A stretch of 64,000 nucleotides of DNA, taken from contig CAWIMC010000001.1 in NCBI GenBank assembly GCA_963837005.1, positions 186,001-250,000 on the forward strand, read 5' to 3'. The notes under the pieces were generated by a model that saw nothing but the letters and a program-made list of their open reading frames with translations, searched no databases and was not told where the DNA came from. Numbering within the stretch: position 1 is the first letter of the stretch; each line of letters opens with the position of its first letter. This document shows positions 1 through 10,185 of the stretch, piece by piece. The position numbers and the translations under genes were made by a program. The stretch comes from CALDTK01 sp963837005 (GTDB taxonomy: Bacteria > Bacteroidota > Bacteroidia > Chitinophagales > Saprospiraceae).

Positions 1-260
1 ATCAGGAGCTTGCCGGCCAGCAACTCCTCGTCGAGCTGCATCGTTGCCTTGTGAGGCAATGCTTCAATGATGACGGAGCCATGGGCCATGGCGTTCTCGA
101 GAGACTCGACGCGCCCGTCGCCTAGTTCGCTCAAATCATGGGCAAGTTGATTGTGCTCGCTTGCGTGCCTTGAGCCGACAATCACGTCGTGACCCGCGCG
201 GACCAGAAGCTTGGCCAGTGCGCCGCCGATATGTCCAGTGCCGAGGATACCGATCTTCAT
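1..260 (-). CDS. NAD(P)-binding oxidoreductase, N-terminal part (window edge)
   Basis: The reading frame opens at an ATG at 258-260 and runs off the left edge of the window, so only about 86 N-terminal residues are visible. It begins MKIGILGTGHIGGALAKLL, a Rossmann dinucleotide-binding fold with GxGxxG followed by a small-residue helix. The continuation VRAGHDVIVGSR places a basic residue after the second strand, which favours NADP. This start is typical of the F420-dependent NADP reductase / pyrroline-5-carboxylate reductase-like superfamily (PF03807). The substrate cannot be told from this fragment. The gene is transcribed leftwards, like the four genes to its right, after a gap of about 120 bases. 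Confidence 0.75.
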   Translation of the reverse strand, partial: MKIGILGTGHIGGALAKLLVRAGHDVIVGSRHASEHNQLAHDLSELGDGRVESLENAMAHGSVIIEALPHKATMQLDEELLAGKLL

Positions 261-377
261 GGGAGGGAGGGTTTTGGTGTCTATTGACCCCTCAAACGCC
301 GCCGAGGCCCACCTTGCTCACGCCCTACGCGATAGTGCATTCAACACTCCATCCTTCCATCGTCAACACTTCTGCCC

Positions 378-2288
378 CTAGTTCACCTGTCGGACCGTGA
401 CCTTTGCCTTGGATTGTACCAGGGGCGAGAAGAAGAGGATGCCATTTTGGCCATTTGTCAACATCCGGGCGGAGAGCAGGGGGGTAGGCCGGCTCACCAG
501 CTGCACTGTGTCTGGCCCATAAAGCACCATGCTTTCGCTGGCAGCTGCGATCCGCCCACCCTCGACCATCACCTCTGAGATGAAGGCCTGCCGCTTCGGG
601 AACTTGAAGTCATTGTCCACCTGGTACTCCCCAAAACTGCCGAAGTTGTCGGCGAAGAAGGTGCCACGCGCCAGCGTCCCTTCGGCCTGTCCTCGCGAGA
701 CCACCGCATAGCCGGCCGGTGCTTCCCCAGCCCACATCACGTCGCCGAGGCGATTGACGAGGGGGGCATCAAAATACTGCAGCTCTCCCGGCAGCTTGAA
801 GATACCCACCGTGCCCACGTACTTGTCCTGCGCCCTGCCCGCGAAGTAGAACTGCGGCCCTCCCTTCGAAGGCGACAGGTCGACGATCCCGAAGGCACCC
901 GTTTCGTAGACGCCCTGCGTGCCGGCCCCGTTGAGGTCGAGGTGCCAGATGCGCCCCGTCGGGCCGTCCGTCCCCACGTAGATGTCGCCGTTGCCCGGAT
1001 AGACCAGCACGGACGTGGGCTGATCCTGCGAGCTAAAGCCACGTCCGGCCAACCAGGTTGCGCCGCCGTCTGGACTCACCATAACGTGGCCGCCCGAAAT
1101 CACGGCCTTGCGGAATCCGGCCAGGCTCACGTCCGTAGCCGAAACCAAGCCGCTGAATCGCCACTGTGCCGCCCCCGCGTCTAACTTGGCCAGCTGTCCG
1201 CTGCTGATCGCCAGGCGTCGCCCGCCTATGGTGACAAAGGCGGAGGCCTGCTGCGGCAATGTCCCAAAGGCGATCCACTCCGGACCGATTCCCGTAAAGC
1301 GCCAGAGGTTCTCTCCTGCCTCGCCTGGGCCATTGCCGTTTAGGTACTGCATGGTGTAGCGGCCGGTGGCGACCAACTGGCCGTCGGTAGTGCGACCGAG
1401 GATGCGGAGATCGGCACTCAGTTCGGCGACGGCGCCCGCGCGACTGATGCGGACGAGCCGTGCGCCAATCCCCATCCCGGCCGAGAACGCAAGCTCACCG
1501 CTGATCGGGTCGGCCCACAGTCCGCCGGTGGGTTTGCGGTCATCGTAGAGCGATGTCCAAGTCTGGCCGTCGTCCTCGCTGCGGTACACACGCTCGCCGT
1601 CGTTGTAGAGCACTGCGCCCTGGCCGTAAGCCACCACCTGCGGATCGTAGCGACTCTGGCTAGCGGTTTTGACGACAGTGAAACTCGCCCCCCTATCGGC
1701 ACTCCTGTAGATACTCACCGCACCTTGTCCGCCGACGCGCTCCACTACGTAGACATCTCCGTCCGTCGCCACGGTTACGCTGCGCACGTTCGGGAAGGCG
1801 TTGCCGGATTTGACGAGGCCGGTAGCTGCTTTCGGGGTCCAACTCGTGCCTTTGTCATCACTTCCGTAAAAACCCCCGGTCCCCGCGAAGGCCAGTAGTT
1901 CATCGCCTATGCTAACCTGTAGATGTGTAGGGGTTAAAGCAGTGAGGTCCGGCACGGTTTGCCGCAAGGCCCATGAATCGCCTCTGTCATCGCTGGTGTA
2001 AATGCCCTTGTCTGCGATCATGATGGCACGGCTACCGCTGGCAATTAAGCTCGAAGCGGCCGTAAAGTCGGGTGGGAACAGGAAGGCGGTCTCGAAAGGG
2101 GCGATCTCGAGAGCCTTGACTCTGTTCGGTGGCGGCGTGACGATGGTGGTGTCGACGCCGCCGCCTGGAGGCATGGGAATCTCCTCGTCTTTGTCGCAGG
2201 ACGAAGAAGTGAGGGTGGCGCCGAGAGCCACGAGGGCGGCGGTGGTACGAAGCAAGTGCCAGGCGCGACGAAGGTTTGTGGAGTGCAT
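378..2288 (-). CDS. Asp-box (BNR/sortilin-like) beta-propeller lipoprotein
   Basis: A 636-residue exported protein. I chose the ATG at 2286-2288 because it opens a lipoprotein signal peptide (hydrophobic run, then TLTSSSCDKDEE with the lipidated Cys). A Gly/Pro-rich linker PPGGGVDTT follows. The body carries repeated Asp-box motifs of the S-x-D-x-G-x-x-W type (SDDRGDSW, SDDKGTSW, SEDDGQTW, SPDGGATW), typical of BNR/sialidase-like and Ycf48-like propellers. The gene starts 8 bases after the stop of the T9SS protein at 2296-4638 and is probably co-transcribed with it. The same pair recurs at 4652-8752, with the identical PPGGGGVDTT and KALE(I/F)AP segments, so these are paralogous units. The ligand is unknown. 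Outer-membrane anchoring is inferred from the lipobox. Confidence 0.8.
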   Translation of the reverse strand: MHSTNLRRAWHLLRTTAALVALGATLTSSSCDKDEEIPMPPGGGVDTTIVTPPPNRVKALEIAPFETAFLFPPDFTAASSLIASGSRAIMIADKGIYTSDDRGDSWALRQTVPDLTALTPTHLQVSIGDELLAFAGTGGFYGSDDKGTSWTPKAATGLVKSGNAFPNVRSVTVATDGDVYVVERVGGQGAVSIYRSADRGASFTVVKTASQSRYDPQVVAYGQGAVLYNDGERVYRSEDDGQTWTSLYDDRKPTGGLWADPISGELAFSAGMGIGARLVRISRAGAVAELSADLRILGRTTDGQLVATGRYTMQYLNGNGPGEAGENLWRFTGIGPEWIAFGTLPQQASAFVTIGGRRLAISSGQLAKLDAGAAQWRFSGLVSATDVSLAGFRKAVISGGHVMVSPDGGATWLAGRGFSSQDQPTSVLVYPGNGDIYVGTDGPTGRIWHLDLNGAGTQGVYETGAFGIVDLSPSKGGPQFYFAGRAQDKYVGTVGIFKLPGELQYFDAPLVNRLGDVMWAGEAPAGYAVVSRGQAEGTLARGTFFADNFGSFGEYQVDNDFKFPKRQAFISEVMVEGGRIAAASESMVLYGPDTVQLVSRPTPLLSARMLTNGQNGILFFSPLVQSKAKVTVRQVN

Positions 2289-2295
2289 CGTGGGT

Positions 2296-4638
2296 TTAGG
2301 CGCGTGGCGGGGTGATGAGCATTCGGTGCGTGACGCGGCGACCGTCCGGCAGGCGGACCTCGACCTCGTACAGGCCCGGCGGCCAGCCGTGCACGTCGAT
2401 GCGGGCGGACTCGTAGGCAGGCACATCGATGGCCTGCCGGCTCAGCATCGGGCGGCCCATCGCATTGTAAACCCTTACTTCTCCGCTCAACACATCGTCC
2501 GAGACGTTGGGGAGGTAGTAGTCGGTGCTCGTGGGATTGGGGAAGGGCACGCCGAGTTCGGTGACGCCGCCGCCGTTGCGCAGTTGGAGGCGCGGCTCCA
2601 GGACGCGAATGTGCTGGAGGTAGGCGCCGCGTAGGTCCACGTCGTAGTTGCAGGCGGGCACGTCCGTGACCAGGGCATAGACCCCGTCATCGTCGTGGGT
2701 GAGGGCTTTGATGTCGAGTTTGCGGGTCTGGACACCCTGGTACTTGCCGCCGTTTTCGAGGGCGAAACCGCCGCGGTACCACTGCATGTCGAGCAAGGAT
2801 TCGGGGTAGTTGCCGAGGGTCTCGAAGCTGAGACTCGTGTCGATGCCGGGATTGATCTTGTATTCGCGCACGCTGTTAGAGGCACGTTTGGCGGGAGCAA
2901 GGCCAGCCAGGAGTGCTGTGTCCCTTGCTACGCGGCTTGCATCGCAGCCGTCGCGGGCTTCGACATAGACCTGTAGTCCTGCGTAGCCCTCAGCGAGGAA
3001 GGTCTCACGGATGAGTCGCCGCGTGGCGCCGCCCCGGACGTAGAAATTGTCCGAAGGTTGCCCGACATCAGTGATCGCCTGGCCGCTAATGTCGAACCAT
3101 TGATACCGCACACCCGTGGCTGCCGACTTTGCCGTTACGTCGACCTGCCAACGGAGCACCTCTACGCAATCGACGATCGTGTCCTGCGGGAGTTCTACGG
3201 CGGTGATCGAACGGCACACCGCGGTGAGCGTCCCGGTGATAATAGTCGCGTTGAGCGGTGCGGTGGCCAGGCTGGCGACGTAAGGGTTTGGTCCGGGCTC
3301 GATGACGAGCGATTCACGTAGCCCGTCAACCACGAAGCCGACCTTCCCCGCGACCGTCTCGTATAAGGCCTTGAAGTTGAAGATGCCGCGGTGGAGGGGC
3401 TGGAGATCCTTGTCCAGCGCGAGGACGCCGGTTTGCGTACTGGCCACTTGCCCCGTGGCGTACAGCTGGCCCGTCGCGACCTTGTCCAAGGTCCAGTTGC
3501 TCGGTGGGGACTCGGCGAGTACGTAGAGCAAGCCATTCACCGCGACATCTGCCGTCACGCGACCGTTGGCCACCAACTCATGCGTCCGTGCCCCGTCCGC
3601 GCCGAAGCTCACGACGCGACTCTGTGTAAGTCCGGGATTGGTGCTGCTCAGGTAGACGGCTCCAATGGCGTCCATCACGGCGGCGAGCGCTTGGATGCCT
3701 GGCGCTTCGACATCTTCGTAGACCTGCGCGACCCGCATCTCGTCGAGTAGCACCTGGTAGGCGATGCCGCGGGTCTGGGGGCTTGCGCCAAAACTTACCC
3801 CTCCCACGGTGTAGGTGGGCAAGGATGCATCGGGCGAGACAAGCATGCCAGCCAGGATTCGATTGCCAAGTTGGCGCGTGCGGACGGTGGCGAGCGAGGA
3901 CGGGAGGGCGGAGGATATTAGGACCGACTGCCCGTACCCAAAGTCTAGGTCATAGCGGCTGAGAAACTGGCTGCTACCCACGTCGCTCAATCCGCGCAGG
4001 TCCTGGCCGTCTGCCCGCAGGTTCAGGTCGCCGTCGCCTGATACCTGCCCACGTACATAGAGCTGGTTTGCGTGAAGGTGCAGCGCCGGGTAAAGCGATA
4101 GTTGCTTGCCGTAGGGGGCTACGTGGTACCAGACCAACTCCAGGTTGTCGTTGTACTTCGCGATCACGTAACTCCCGTAGTCTCCGTTGACGCCCGGGCC
4201 GCCGTCTACGGTGGTACGCACCTTGGTGATCTCGTCGTAGTAGAGTTCGAGGTTACCCGAAAGTCCGAGCAGTACGTAGATGTTGTTCTGCGCATCCGCA
4301 GCGAAGCCCCAAAGCGTCAGGCGCTTGTTGGACTCTGATCTTTGGCGGGTCCACTGTACTGGTGTCCCGCTTGCGTCTGCGAAGCCGAGTTCGAAGGTCT
4401 GCGTCCGTGCGTTCGGTGTGGAATATGTGCCGGCGTAGAGTTGTCGCCCGTCGGGTAGGGCGTGGGTGTACTGGTAGGGTCGCTGGATCAACACCTCGGC
4501 ATCGTCTACCCAGAGCGTTCGCTCCTGCGCGCGTAGGGAAGGGGCTTGCGCCAAAACCAGCAGGCCAAGCAGGAGCAGCAGCGGCAGCAGTCCCGTGGCG
4601 TGTTTTGGCGAAAGCCGTCCGCGTATTTCTTCCCTCAT
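2296..4638 (-). CDS. Secreted protein with T9SS C-terminal sorting domain
   Basis: A 780-residue protein. The N-terminus has basic residues, a Leu-rich hydrophobic core and an Ala-x-Ala-like end (SLRAQE), which is a Sec signal peptide. The last 80 or so residues are a type A T9SS sorting domain: PFPNPTSTDYYLP, then VYNAMGRPMLS, then GLYEVEVRLPDGRRVTHRMLI. The middle is beta-rich and resembles repetitive surface proteins of Bacteroidota, with segments such as QWYRGGFALENGGKYQGV that are clearly related to the 6530-8752 protein (QWYRGGFALRESQKFAGV). The protein should cross the outer membrane through the T9SS and be attached to the cell surface. Function is otherwise unknown. A perfect copy of the dispersed 15-mer (4602-4616) and a one-mismatch copy (4543-4557) lie inside the signal-peptide coding region, reading RLSPKH on this strand for the perfect copy. 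Confidence 0.82.
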   Translation of the reverse strand: MREEIRGRLSPKHATGLLPLLLLLGLLVLAQAPSLRAQERTLWVDDAEVLIQRPYQYTHALPDGRQLYAGTYSTPNARTQTFELGFADASGTPVQWTRQRSESNKRLTLWGFAADAQNNIYVLLGLSGNLELYYDEITKVRTTVDGGPGVNGDYGSYVIAKYNDNLELVWYHVAPYGKQLSLYPALHLHANQLYVRGQVSGDGDLNLRADGQDLRGLSDVGSSQFLSRYDLDFGYGQSVLISSALPSSLATVRTRQLGNRILAGMLVSPDASLPTYTVGGVSFGASPQTRGIAYQVLLDEMRVAQVYEDVEAPGIQALAAVMDAIGAVYLSSTNPGLTQSRVVSFGADGARTHELVANGRVTADVAVNGLLYVLAESPPSNWTLDKVATGQLYATGQVASTQTGVLALDKDLQPLHRGIFNFKALYETVAGKVGFVVDGLRESLVIEPGPNPYVASLATAPLNATIITGTLTAVCRSITAVELPQDTIVDCVEVLRWQVDVTAKSAATGVRYQWFDISGQAITDVGQPSDNFYVRGGATRRLIRETFLAEGYAGLQVYVEARDGCDASRVARDTALLAGLAPAKRASNSVREYKINPGIDTSLSFETLGNYPESLLDMQWYRGGFALENGGKYQGVQTRKLDIKALTHDDDGVYALVTDVPACNYDVDLRGAYLQHIRVLEPRLQLRNGGGVTELGVPFPNPTSTDYYLPNVSDDVLSGEVRVYNAMGRPMLSRQAIDVPAYESARIDVHGWPPGLYEVEVRLPDGRRVTHRMLITPPRA
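4602..4616 (+). repeat. Dispersed mini-hairpin element GTTTTGGCGAAAGCC (reference copy and list of copies)
   Basis: Exact copies with GTTTT on the plus strand: 4602, 16156, 19307, 21196, 26187, 46141. Exact copies on the minus strand (lowest coordinate given): 8261, 11677, 18153, 25945, 37755, 41202, 46875, 57682, 60860. Near copies that keep a three-pair stem and G..A loop: 4543, 11569, 12269, 15327, 20913, 22390, 27280, 31938, 38422, 41098, 47414 (one G-T pair), 48490, 53615, 59385, 62394. The element is a GTTTT box followed by GGC-GAAA-GCC, a stem of three pairs with a GNNA loop. Copies lie in genes in several frames (VLAKA, AFAKT, GFRQN, RFGES, LSPK) and between genes. Confidence 0.85.
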
Positions 4639-4651
4639 GACGATGTGCTTT

Positions 4652-6533
4652 TTAGTTGACCTCTCGGATCACGAGCTTCTCTCGGCTGCGGCGCAGTCCT
4701 TCCAGGCTCCCGACCACCAATCGGCCCTCCGGGTCTAGCCGCGCGGCATAAGGTTTTAGCGGAAGCTGCCCCGGTGACGCCCGCATGATGGTGTCGTTGC
4801 CGCGCAGGAGTACCGGGGTATTGGCGAAGTAGGTCACCACCGTCGAGCCGACCACGAAGTCCGTCACGTACTCATCGAGGCCATTGCTGCCTTCGATGAA
4901 TTCCTTGGTGAAATCCGACTTCGGATCTCCGAATGGGTCCGTGAAGTACTGCCGCACCTCGACGGGGGTATTGGGTCGCTGGTTGACGAGCCGGTAGCCG
5001 AACGGCTCGATGGTACCCCTGTCTACGGCACCGGGCGCAAGGCCGGTGGGGCTCGTATAGATATTGAAGCCCGTGATGACGTTGCGGCGGATGGCGAAGT
5101 AGCCATCCTTGCGGTCCCTGCGTCGTACGCTCGCCAGCACGACGCCCCGCGCATCTACGTCGACATCGGACACGTGGTACTCGCCGTTAGCCGGGCCTAT
5201 GGCCTCGAGTTTGAGGAGAGAGCTGCCGTTGAGGTCCAACTCCGCCACCGCAGGGGAGCCGGCTCCGACCCCGAGGAACACCCGCCCATCCTGCCGACTC
5301 ACGCACACTGAGTGCACGGAGGTATTGGGCAAGCTGATGCCCATGCGCCAGGTTTGGCCGCCATCGCGACTCACGCAGACGTGCGTCCCGAGTAGGACAG
5401 CCCAATGTTGTTTGGCGCTGAGGTCGAAGTCGAGACACAGCCCAGGCGGGAGGCGCCGCGTATACCACTGCGCGTCGTCGGCGTCGAGGTAGTAGATGAC
5501 GCCGTTGATGTCAATGGCCACGTGGCGGCCCGTCCCGAAGGCAACGCTCTGCAGGGCTCCGTGCAGGGTGCCCATCGGGAGCCAGCCGTTGGTACCCGTG
5601 CCTTCGCGGTAGAGGTAGTCGAAGTCGCTAGTCGAGAGGCGAGCGCCGTAAAGTGCGCCACCAGGCCTAACCGAAATGGGGAGGAGGCCCTGTATACTCC
5701 TACGTCCAAGAAACGCTACGCCGTCGGCATCGCCGTCGATGAGCCCGGTGGGCACCTGCGCCTGGTAGGCGGTAATCCGCCCGCTGGTGGGGTCGGCCCG
5801 CAGGGCTGTCGGTGAGAGGAAGGTCGGTCCGATCTGTCGCCACGAGGCACCATCGTCGGCGCTGAGGTGGACGGCGTTGCCGGAGAGCACCAGCACTTCG
5901 CCGTTGCGGTAAGCTTCGATTTCGAAGTTGCGGCCGGTGGTCGGGAAGCCCACTACCGGCGTAAATCCATTGCCGCCGTCGGCGCTGCGGAAGACGCGCG
6001 GTGCGCCATCCTCCACGATCACGATGTAGAGGTCTCCGTCGGTGGCGACGGCCAGGTCTACCGAGCCGAGCCTCGGCAGGTCGGTGGGGAGGCCGGTGGC
6101 GGGCCGGAGGGTCCAGGTCTGGCCGTTGTCGGGGCTGGCGTACACTCCCACGCGGGGCAGGTAGACGTAGCGAAGTGCGTCTGTGCCGACGGCCAGTTCT
6201 GCGGAGGTCGGTAAAGGCGGCAGTCGGGAAGGTCTGCACGCGCTTCCACGTGGTGGTCGCCTCGTCGGCAACGTAGATGCCGTCACGAGCCGTGAGGGAG
6301 AAGGTGCCGTTGGCGGACACGACGCGGTTGGCGCCTGTGAGTTCTGTGCCTTGGAGCGTCTCGAAGGTGATCGGCGCGAATTCGAGGGCCTTGGCCTTCT
6401 TGGTGGGGCCGCCAGTGTTGGTCGTATCGACGCCGCCGCCGCCAGGAGGTGTCGGCTCGGTGACGTCTTGTTTCTCGCATGCTGCCAGCGAGCAAAGCGC
6501 TGCAAAGCCGAGGTAGAGGAGTGCGTGTCTCAT
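4652..6533 (-). CDS. Asp-box (BNR) beta-propeller lipoprotein, single-base frameshift near 6205
   Basis: A paralogue of the 378-2288 protein. The ATG at 6531-6533 opens a lipoprotein signal (LYLGFAALCSLAACEKQD) and the linker PPGGGGVDTT. This frame stays homologous to the paralogue up to TFPTAAFTDL (about position 6205) and then becomes Arg-rich nonsense. Homology resumes at once in the next frame (TSAELAVGTDALRY, then SPDNGQTW, SADGGNGF, SADDGASW, SRDGGQTW Asp-boxes) and runs to the stop at 4652. Removing one base, for example one C of the CC in GACCTCC, restores a protein of about 626 residues. The start overlaps the upstream T9SS gene's stop (ATGA), so the two are translationally coupled. 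This is either a recent pseudogene or, more likely, an assembly indel (see findings). Confidence 0.75.
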
Positions 6534-8752
6534 GGTCGGCGGTTGATGATGAAGCTGCGGGAGACGAGGCCCTGCGCCGTGCTCAATTGAAGGAAGTACT
6601 GCCCGTCGGGGAGGTCACGCGTGGCCAGCGGCAGGGCGTCGCCGGCCGGGATATCGACGTTGGAAAGGGAGAGCTGTCGTCGCCCGTAGACGTCCACGAC
6701 GTGCAGATCTCCGCGGATCGCGTCCGCACTCGGGTTGCCGACCGACACCGGACCTGGACCTGGATTTGGCCACATCACCAACTGCTCGGTGGCGTGTTGG
6801 CCACCGGATTGTAGCACCTCATAGCCTTCAACGCGGAGGCCGCGCCAGCGGGCCGTCCTGTTGTTGGCATCGCAACCCTTGGTCCAGATCTCGGCCGAGT
6901 AGCGCCCGTCATCGTCGAAGTCCAGGTCGCGGATAGTAAGCGTCGGCGTTGCGACGCCTGCAAACTTCTGGCTCTCCCGCAGCGCGAATCCTCCGCGGTA
7001 CCACTGATAGTCCAGCAGGCTGTCCGGGAAATTGAGGCTGACCCCCGCCGTGATTTCGACCTCAGCGCCCAGAGGACGCACGAGGTCTGCACCGAGGCCA
7101 CGCGGCTCGGTAGGCTGGCCCAGCAAGACATAGCGCGAACTGTCACTAGCCTCGACCACATTGCCGCAGCCGTCCGCGATCTTGAGGATATAGGTATTGA
7201 CCCCGTAGCCGACCGGCAAGTACACATTGCGGTACAACAGCGGCGTACTCGAGCCCCTGATCACAAACCGGAAGTCCTCCAGGCGAGAGTCATTAAGCCG
7301 CTGGCCCTTCGCGTCGTACCACTGGTAGCGCAACCCCGTACCCTCGGCTACGCCGTCGAAGTAGGCTCCGCCTGTGCAGGTGCGCACGTAGGGCGTCGCG
7401 GTGGCGCTACTCACCGGGGTGCAGGTTCGGGTGTAGTGCGCTACGTAGTGTCCTTCCCCGCTGCCGTTCCAATTGAGCACGTAGGGTAGCGTGCCCTCGG
7501 GGTCGACAACGTTGTTGCCGGGGATACCCACGGCGCGGGTGGCGAAGTCGCCGTTCGGCAAAACGCTGATCACGCGGGTGCTGGGGAGGGAGTGTCGCTC
7601 AATCGGGCGTAGGTCGTCGCCGAGCACGTGGACAAAGCCCATGTCGCCTGTCTTACTCACGATATTGTACTCGACGTTCTTTTGGGTGCCGAGCTCAAAC
7701 CACTGCCCGGTAGAAGGCACGTCCATCAGGAGGGCCGTATCGCCGTACGAACGGATGGTGGCCCGTGCGCCAGTGCTGCCGTACGACTTCAGTCGTTCGC
7801 CCGTAGCGCTGTAGGAGGTGATGAAGGCGCCACTCACCGAACTCGTCACGGCTCGCTGGCCCGCTACGTAGACCTGCCCATTGGCCAGTTCTACCACCGA
7901 GGAGACGCGCTGGCTCGGGTCAGTCGGCAGGTAGTAGACCTGGGTGATGACTCCGCCTGGCGTCATCCGGAAGGTGATCCCGTTTTCGATGAAGCCCCTG
8001 CCGGCCGCCAACTGTACTCGCGTACCGGCGATCACGGTGTCGATGGCCGTCAGCCGATCGCGGATGGCTCCACCCACGAGGTACGTCCCGTCGTCGTTGA
8101 GGTGAATGGCCTCGGTGCGGACGTAAAAGCCCGGGAGTTGCGCCCGAGCCACCACATCGAAGGTTTTGGCGTCAAGCCGCAAAACCTCCTTTTCGGAGGT
8201 GATCAGCACCTCACCGCTGGCATTAATGCTCAAGGCTTTGACGAAGATGTCGGTCGGGAGGGCTTTCGCCAAAACTGGCGTTAGGTCTTCGGACAACTTT
8301 ACGAGGGCGAGCTGTTTGCCGGGCGCTTCGAGCAGGCGTTGGCCAGGCTGTGCGCCGTAGTTGAGGCGGTCGGCAAACTCGACCACCACGTACAGCGCTC
8401 CCGCGCCGTCGTGCAGCAAGTGGCGTGGCGAATGATTGCCCGGCGAGTCAAAGACATGGTGCTTGACGTAGGCACCACGCTCGTCGAAGTCGGCCAGAAA
8501 GAACAGCGACGACTGCGCATTGAAGTCCGCATCGAGCACCGTACGCGGTACGCGCGGGTCCGTACTGAGACTTACCGTCTGATTGGTCCGGTCGAAGGCA
8601 TAGGTGTGTCGATTCGCACCTACGGCCAGGTGTACACTGTTGGTGGCGCGAACACCGGGCACGAGGTGTGCCCGGTCGAGGAGGTGTGACGTCTGCGCGT
8701 GAGCCAGGTTACCTGCCAGCAGGAGCCCGAGCGAGAAGTAGAGGTGTTTCAA
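6530..8752 (-). CDS. Secreted protein with T9SS C-terminal sorting domain
   Basis: A 740-residue protein with a clear Sec signal peptide (MKHLYFSLGLLLAGNLAHAQ). Its C-terminal T9SS sorting domain has MWPNPGPGPVSVGN, DVYGRRQLSLSNVDI and GQYFLQLSTAQG. It shares organisation and local sequence with the 780-residue protein at 2296-4638 (a Cys-containing QWYDAKGQ/QWFDISGQ segment, QWYRGGFAL, D(F/D)DDGRY). It is therefore the first gene of the second copy of the two-gene unit. Its TGA overlaps the ATG of the next gene. A perfect copy of the dispersed 15-mer at 8261-8275 reads VLAKAL in this frame. It is probably displayed on the cell surface. No catalytic motif was recognised. Confidence 0.82.
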   Translation of the reverse strand: MKHLYFSLGLLLAGNLAHAQTSHLLDRAHLVPGVRATNSVHLAVGANRHTYAFDRTNQTVSLSTDPRVPRTVLDADFNAQSSLFFLADFDERGAYVKHHVFDSPGNHSPRHLLHDGAGALYVVVEFADRLNYGAQPGQRLLEAPGKQLALVKLSEDLTPVLAKALPTDIFVKALSINASGEVLITSEKEVLRLDAKTFDVVARAQLPGFYVRTEAIHLNDDGTYLVGGAIRDRLTAIDTVIAGTRVQLAAGRGFIENGITFRMTPGGVITQVYYLPTDPSQRVSSVVELANGQVYVAGQRAVTSSVSGAFITSYSATGERLKSYGSTGARATIRSYGDTALLMDVPSTGQWFELGTQKNVEYNIVSKTGDMGFVHVLGDDLRPIERHSLPSTRVISVLPNGDFATRAVGIPGNNVVDPEGTLPYVLNWNGSGEGHYVAHYTRTCTPVSSATATPYVRTCTGGAYFDGVAEGTGLRYQWYDAKGQRLNDSRLEDFRFVIRGSSTPLLYRNVYLPVGYGVNTYILKIADGCGNVVEASDSSRYVLLGQPTEPRGLGADLVRPLGAEVEITAGVSLNFPDSLLDYQWYRGGFALRESQKFAGVATPTLTIRDLDFDDDGRYSAEIWTKGCDANNRTARWRGLRVEGYEVLQSGGQHATEQLVMWPNPGPGPVSVGNPSADAIRGDLHVVDVYGRRQLSLSNVDIPAGDALPLATRDLPDGQYFLQLSTAQGLVSRSFIINRRP

Positions 8753-8937
8753 GAGACGGGGTGATTACAGTGGCTTTTACGATGTGTAAAGCTCTGATGG
8801 TTACACAGCCGACGCCATACGGAGAATTGCGTATTGTGGCGAGTGAGAGTGCCGTATTTGGGTTGGCGTCTTCGAACTCGGCGGCTCGCTGTTCACGATC
8901 TTCCAGGGCATGCGATACAGAGCCAAACACCGCAACC

Positions 8938-10132
8938 ATGTACAAGACAGTCCCCCTCCTGCTCCTCTCCGCTTTCGGATTCACGGCCTGCTTCGACAAC
9001 AATAGCGACGCCTACAACGAAGACTACTACGGTGACAAATCGTACGGCGAAGAATCGTACGGCGACGAATCCTACGGCGACGAAGGCTATGGCAAGCAGG
9101 AGTATGGCAATCAGGAGTATGGCAGCCAACCCAGCGCTGCCTCCGATCAGCAGGGGCAGCCTAGCGGCGGGAGCTACGCCTCGTCGCAGTCGTCCGGTGG
9201 CGGTGTCCAGATTATGGATGCGGGCTTTGGTATCTCCAACCGCACCTACACGGTCGTTCCTGCTGGCTATTCGATCCGCGGACAGCAGCGTACCGATCCC
9301 TCTACCGGCGTAGTGGCCGACTGCCACGTCGAAATCATCGGACCGAACGGGGCCAAGTTGATCGAGACGGTACCCGTCCTGCTGCAGGGCGGTGGCAAGC
9401 GCGCCATGCTCGCGGCTGCCGAGCAATCGATCATGCAGGGGCTGCAACGTTCGGGTGCGTCGGGTCGACGCACCGGCGAGTGGAAGGACATCGCTCCTCC
9501 TTCAAGCGGGGGCCAAGGCTCAAACCTCTCGGCAGCAGAGGCCCCCTTCACCACGTCTACTGGCATGACGGGCAAGATGCTCGTCGGATACGAGGTGAAC
9601 CAATACGGCACTGGTTACGGGACACCTCTGGTCCACTTTGCGAAATCCGGTGACGGAGTCTGCTTTCGAGCGGGGCCTCGACCAGATTGCAGCCGGTCGC
9701 CGAGATAACCCAGCGTATACTGCCATGCAGCGGCGGGGCATTCAGCAGGGAATGGCCTCCATCCAGTCTGGACACCAGCAGAGAATGAGCGATCTCAACA
9801 GCCACTTCCAGTCCAGCCAGCGCAATTTCGACGCGCGGCAGGCCGGGAACGACCGGGCCAATGCCGCCTGGATGGACAACTTCCGCAACTCTGGTAGCAC
9901 CGGCGGCGGGTACAACGGTGGCAGCGACCGCGGCCACAACAGCTTCATCGACGCCGTGACCGAGACCGAGCGCTATCACGACCCAAACACCGGCTTCGAC
10001 CAGCGCCTCGAAGGCGGCTATGATCGGACCTTTACTAACGGCGTCGGCGAGTTCCGTCAGACCAACGATCCGTCCGTAGACCCAAGCGCTTGGCAGGGCG
10101 ACTGGACCGAGCAGCGGCCAGTAGATTACTAA
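8938..10132 (+). CDS. Acidic Tyr/Gly-rich repeat lipoprotein, single-base frameshift near 9640
   Basis: The ATG at 8938 opens a short lipoprotein signal (LLLSAFGFTACFDNN, lipobox FTAC). It is followed by a low-complexity acidic stretch of YGDES-type repeats at roughly residues 25-60. The middle (VQIMDAGFGISNRTYTVVPAGYSIRGQ) is conserved with the next gene. The open frame ends at 9708 in unrelated sequence, but homology to the paralogue resumes one base on, at about 9641 (RNPVTESAF against CQPAEGQAF), and runs to the TAA at 10130-10132, ending in PSAWQGDWTEQRPVDY. Dropping one base of the TTTG at 9637-9640 restores about 397 residues. Function is unknown: no recognised domain, and the conserved C-terminus (ERYHDPN, then GYDRTFTNG, GEFRQ) is shared only with its neighbour here. 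Confidence 0.72.
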
Positions 10133-10185
10133 GCAATCGATGGCTCTGGGCAGGATATGCGCCAAGCCGCCCCAGTTAAACTTTA

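Noticed and set aside
2002..2634. 210-residue plus-strand open frame
   Set aside because: It spans two minus-strand genes with signal peptide and lipobox evidence, and has no start or domain of its own.
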